A stretch of DNA of 8,950 bases. Source: an uncultured Moraxellaceae bacterium. GTDB lineage: Bacteria > Pseudomonadota > Gammaproteobacteria > Pseudomonadales > Moraxellaceae. How positions within the stretch are numbered: the stretch's first letter is position 1; every line of letters starts with the position of its first letter. The notes below the pieces were generated by a model. The model made no database searches, was not told the DNA's origin, and saw nothing but the letters and a program-made list of their open reading frames with translations. The DNA is taken from positions 1 to 8,950 of the forward strand of contig CALFYA010000189.1 of assembly GCA_937952925.1 (NCBI GenBank). The letters are read 5' to 3'. The translations under genes and the position numbers were made by a program. Below, in pieces: positions 8,301-8,950 of this stretch.

Positions 8301-8950
8301 AGTCAATCCAACGTCAGGCGATAAGCTGTTGATTGGTGGTTATGACTATGATCGTGTTACTAATTTGCCTGCTCCTGGTTCGGTCTTTGAATCAACCACG
8401 TTTACTTTTATCAACTCAGACCAAGAAGCTCCGACAGGTGAGGTCGGCGTGGTTATTGGCTCGACTACAGCACAAACAGCCGAAAACCTTGTCCGTGCAA
8501 TCACAGCTCTACTTGATGATAACGACGAAGGCGTATCAGCACTGATCAAGCCGCTATTCAACTATGCCAACTATTCCAGCGATGGCACATCTGTAGTGAT
8601 GGTGTTTGCGCGTGGCTTTAGCAGTGCGTCGCTCACGCGCTTCCTGAATTGTTTTGAGATGCGCCACAGCAACGCTACGGCATTCACGGTCACATCCGGT
8701 CAGACCAGTCTGGGCGGTGGCTTGTACAAGATCGTTCCCGTTGTTGGTGCCGATCCTGCGCCTTATTTTTGGGGTAGTACAGCATCTGATTTTATTGAGG
8801 ATGGTCGTGGCGCGTATGGCGCGTCAGACATGTATATCACTGAATGTCAGTTGTTTGCGCTCAAACGCCCATCCATTAGTGGCACTCCTGTGTACGTCAA
8901 ACAAATTCGTACAGACCGCAGTTGGCAACTTGATAATGGTGGTGGCGCGG
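5302..8950 (+). CDS. Tailspike with T7-fibre-like anchor and two beta-helix modules, 3' end outside window
   Basis: The frame is open for 1216 codons and runs off the right edge. Residues 1-150 resemble the virion-anchoring N-terminal domain of T7-type tail fibres: a beta-rich part with YLRVEINGSVV and IAIYRQTPLEREL, then FIPSVLDGDFDAAWRALQEL. Residue 169 begins DFGAIGDG, the usual entry to a right-handed parallel beta-helix of the pectate-lyase type, with LAAAQFAY and SIDWAATQAAV after it. A second entry occurs at 684 (DFGAIADG, then SIDYVATQAAV), so two spike modules are joined. Residues about 994-1113 form an inserted-looking domain. Such spikes bind and often depolymerise capsule or O-antigen; the substrate cannot be read here, nor can catalytic residues. 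ATG 5302 lies 8 bases after the large-terminase stop; GTG 5290 is in frame, overlaps that stop as GTGA, and is an alternative start. Confidence 0.88.
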   Translation, partial: MTVPEQIPVTTYIANGTTSTFAAGFIVPNADYLRVEINGSVVSEYTYSGGVVTLSTPPLASSKIAIYRQTPLERELSYSNNTNKFIPSVLDGDFDAAWRALQELSAQISRALKADYGEDPKLLLATLKEWLAAAQSLGGTNNGTYLLNANGASTRLVNSKLSDFAHLSDFGAIGDGTYHPLSERYDTLAAAQFAYSSVAITSLSQSIDWAATQAAVNTGKVVYASGHYVITDTILLRAGGGLIGNGEYRYWEKINTGTIFEAYGAGNPARWTDIDGTDGDDFTPLFVFCGDSIALQGITALTDQSAAGWSAAFFVPSVRRCSLTQCYADGRWASAAIYLDATWSADNTTLNDLHPYVNAVSMNEFRCIGGVYRGHRSVYVAGTTRNPNDYGDVGQPAWVWSPGGTSDLNFYDVAFRPLSNLIDTDAACIKLDAAIDNAAGAGQGIWFQDCFYRASTAQFMFDFDRINRVTISGYGEASPTNPTCKASFTSRSTNIFFIGRFIQHQIWYDGALVLRPNANNVLVPVTLDAGNHGLTGITVLNNGTLSIGGFVIGGNYIRPQTHNAGRLGRGQSDPIDPSDNRNNSFERAYIKEIRSGTDNFLTLQGDSGIEFNPTNSDQRGIFTDETLSVFLNGEDEDFGVFQGGIRTPRLIAGNLSVIPAIEDVPDSVDRTVSEKLADTINPKDFGAIADGTLHTVAEWIIPAALGRYANLAALQVDYPFVQATTESIDYVATQAAVRQIKQHPEKNAVIQITGRHVWNRELIIDVPLCLDGGHAVNTIEHLSWTDATPTSGSYVMITGDGATCRTVRTRRTYRGAHTDPYDSPLSSAINVQADGVTLRNLCLFMQVSTSLVTNAANYNLQAAVTPTLSGGVGIAPNYWGAPQVYTPKPWADVAGAPAKNWDVGVFVGTRLKTTIEACSFAFFENACVYNDITNIALRPLTDWRGNPLPANSVSGSDGMTMTKCYTFGSPYGVRVLGALPKSGLVSYGKDYKTSVQLTIAVNPTSGDKLLIGGYDYDRVTNLPAPGSVFESTTFTFINSDQEAPTGEVGVVIGSTTAQTAENLVRAITALLDDNDEGVSALIKPLFNYANYSSDGTSVVMVFARGFSSASLTRFLNCFEMRHSNATAFTVTSGQTSLGGGLYKIVPVVGADPAPYFWGSTASDFIEDGRGAYGASDMYITECQLFALKRPSISGTPVYVKQIRTDRSWQLDNGGGA
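5806..5949 (+). other. First beta-helix entry module of the tailspike
   Basis: Residues 169-216 of the tailspike hold the order DFGAIGDGT, H, E, LAAAQFAY, SIDWAATQAAV, then VVYASGHYVI just after. This is the variant of the pectate-lyase-like entry in which extra residues separate the DG loop from the first helix. The same order recurs 515 residues later at 7351-7512. Confidence 0.75.
7351..7512 (+). other. Second beta-helix entry module of the tailspike
   Basis: Residues 684-737 hold DFGAIADGT, H, E, a LAALQVDYPFV segment and SIDYVATQAAV, then VIQITGRHVW. The element order matches the copy at 5806-5949, with about six more residues between the first and last elements. The rest of the two modules has diverged strongly, which fits an old duplication or a fusion of two related spikes. 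Confidence 0.72.
8281..8640 (+). other. Domain inserted in the second beta-helix
   Basis: Residues about 994-1113 leave the short-repeat pattern of the helix. They show LTIAVNPTSGDKLLIGG, then STTFTFINSD, GEVGVVIGSTTAQTAENL, VRAITALL, and a closing SVVMVFARGF strand. That strand-strand-(T)A.NL..AI-strand layout is a small alpha/beta domain I have seen as a recurring unit in phage structural proteins. Afterwards FLNCFEMRHSNATAF resumes the helix-like pattern. The boundaries are approximate and the role, perhaps carbohydrate binding, is not shown by the sequence. Confidence 0.5.

Noticed and set aside
5414..8561. Many short open frames on both strands under the tailspike.
   Set aside because: The tailspike frame is continuous from 5302 to the right edge with coherent domains; the short frames have no domain content.
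5302..8950. A diversity-generating retroelement variable region in the spike.
   Set aside because: No template repeat, reverse transcriptase or C-type lectin-like ending is present in the window; the true C-terminus is not visible.

Overview
The window is a late, structural and packaging stretch of a tailed bacteriophage or prophage. It most likely has a short tail (podovirus-like) and infects a Gram-negative bacterium. The evidence is the gene set: a very large ejection-type (internal virion) protein, a small three-span membrane protein, a small terminase-like protein, a T7-type large terminase, and a tailspike with a T7 tail-fibre-like N-terminal anchor. All genes are on the + strand. By eye the base composition is near 50% GC, except for the more AT-rich membrane-protein gene. 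No host gene, tRNA, integrase, attachment site, IS element or CRISPR array is visible, so lytic phage and prophage cannot be told apart here.

Layout: 1-2942 is the 3' part of a large virion protein gene whose start lies outside the window. 2939-3262 is a 107-residue membrane protein, overlapping the previous stop by an ATGA. 3283-3320 is a strong terminator-like hairpin with a T-tract that ends directly at the next ATG. 3321-3626 is the putative small terminase. 3623-5293 is the large terminase, also overlapping by ATGA. 5302-8950 is a tailspike gene that stays open to the right edge (1216 codons so far). Coding is almost continuous and no gene-free stretch exceeds about 60 bases.

The genes fit one job. 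The terminase pair packages DNA into the capsid. The large internal protein is expected to leave the virion with the DNA and help it cross the cell envelope. The tailspike binds, and probably degrades, the surface polysaccharide of the host. Two points deserve most attention. The tailspike gene appears to contain two complete beta-helix entry modules in one reading frame, separated by a segment that looks like the end of a spike. The terminase operon begins at a hairpin that is both a canonical intrinsic terminator and the holder of the terminase Shine-Dalgarno sequence.
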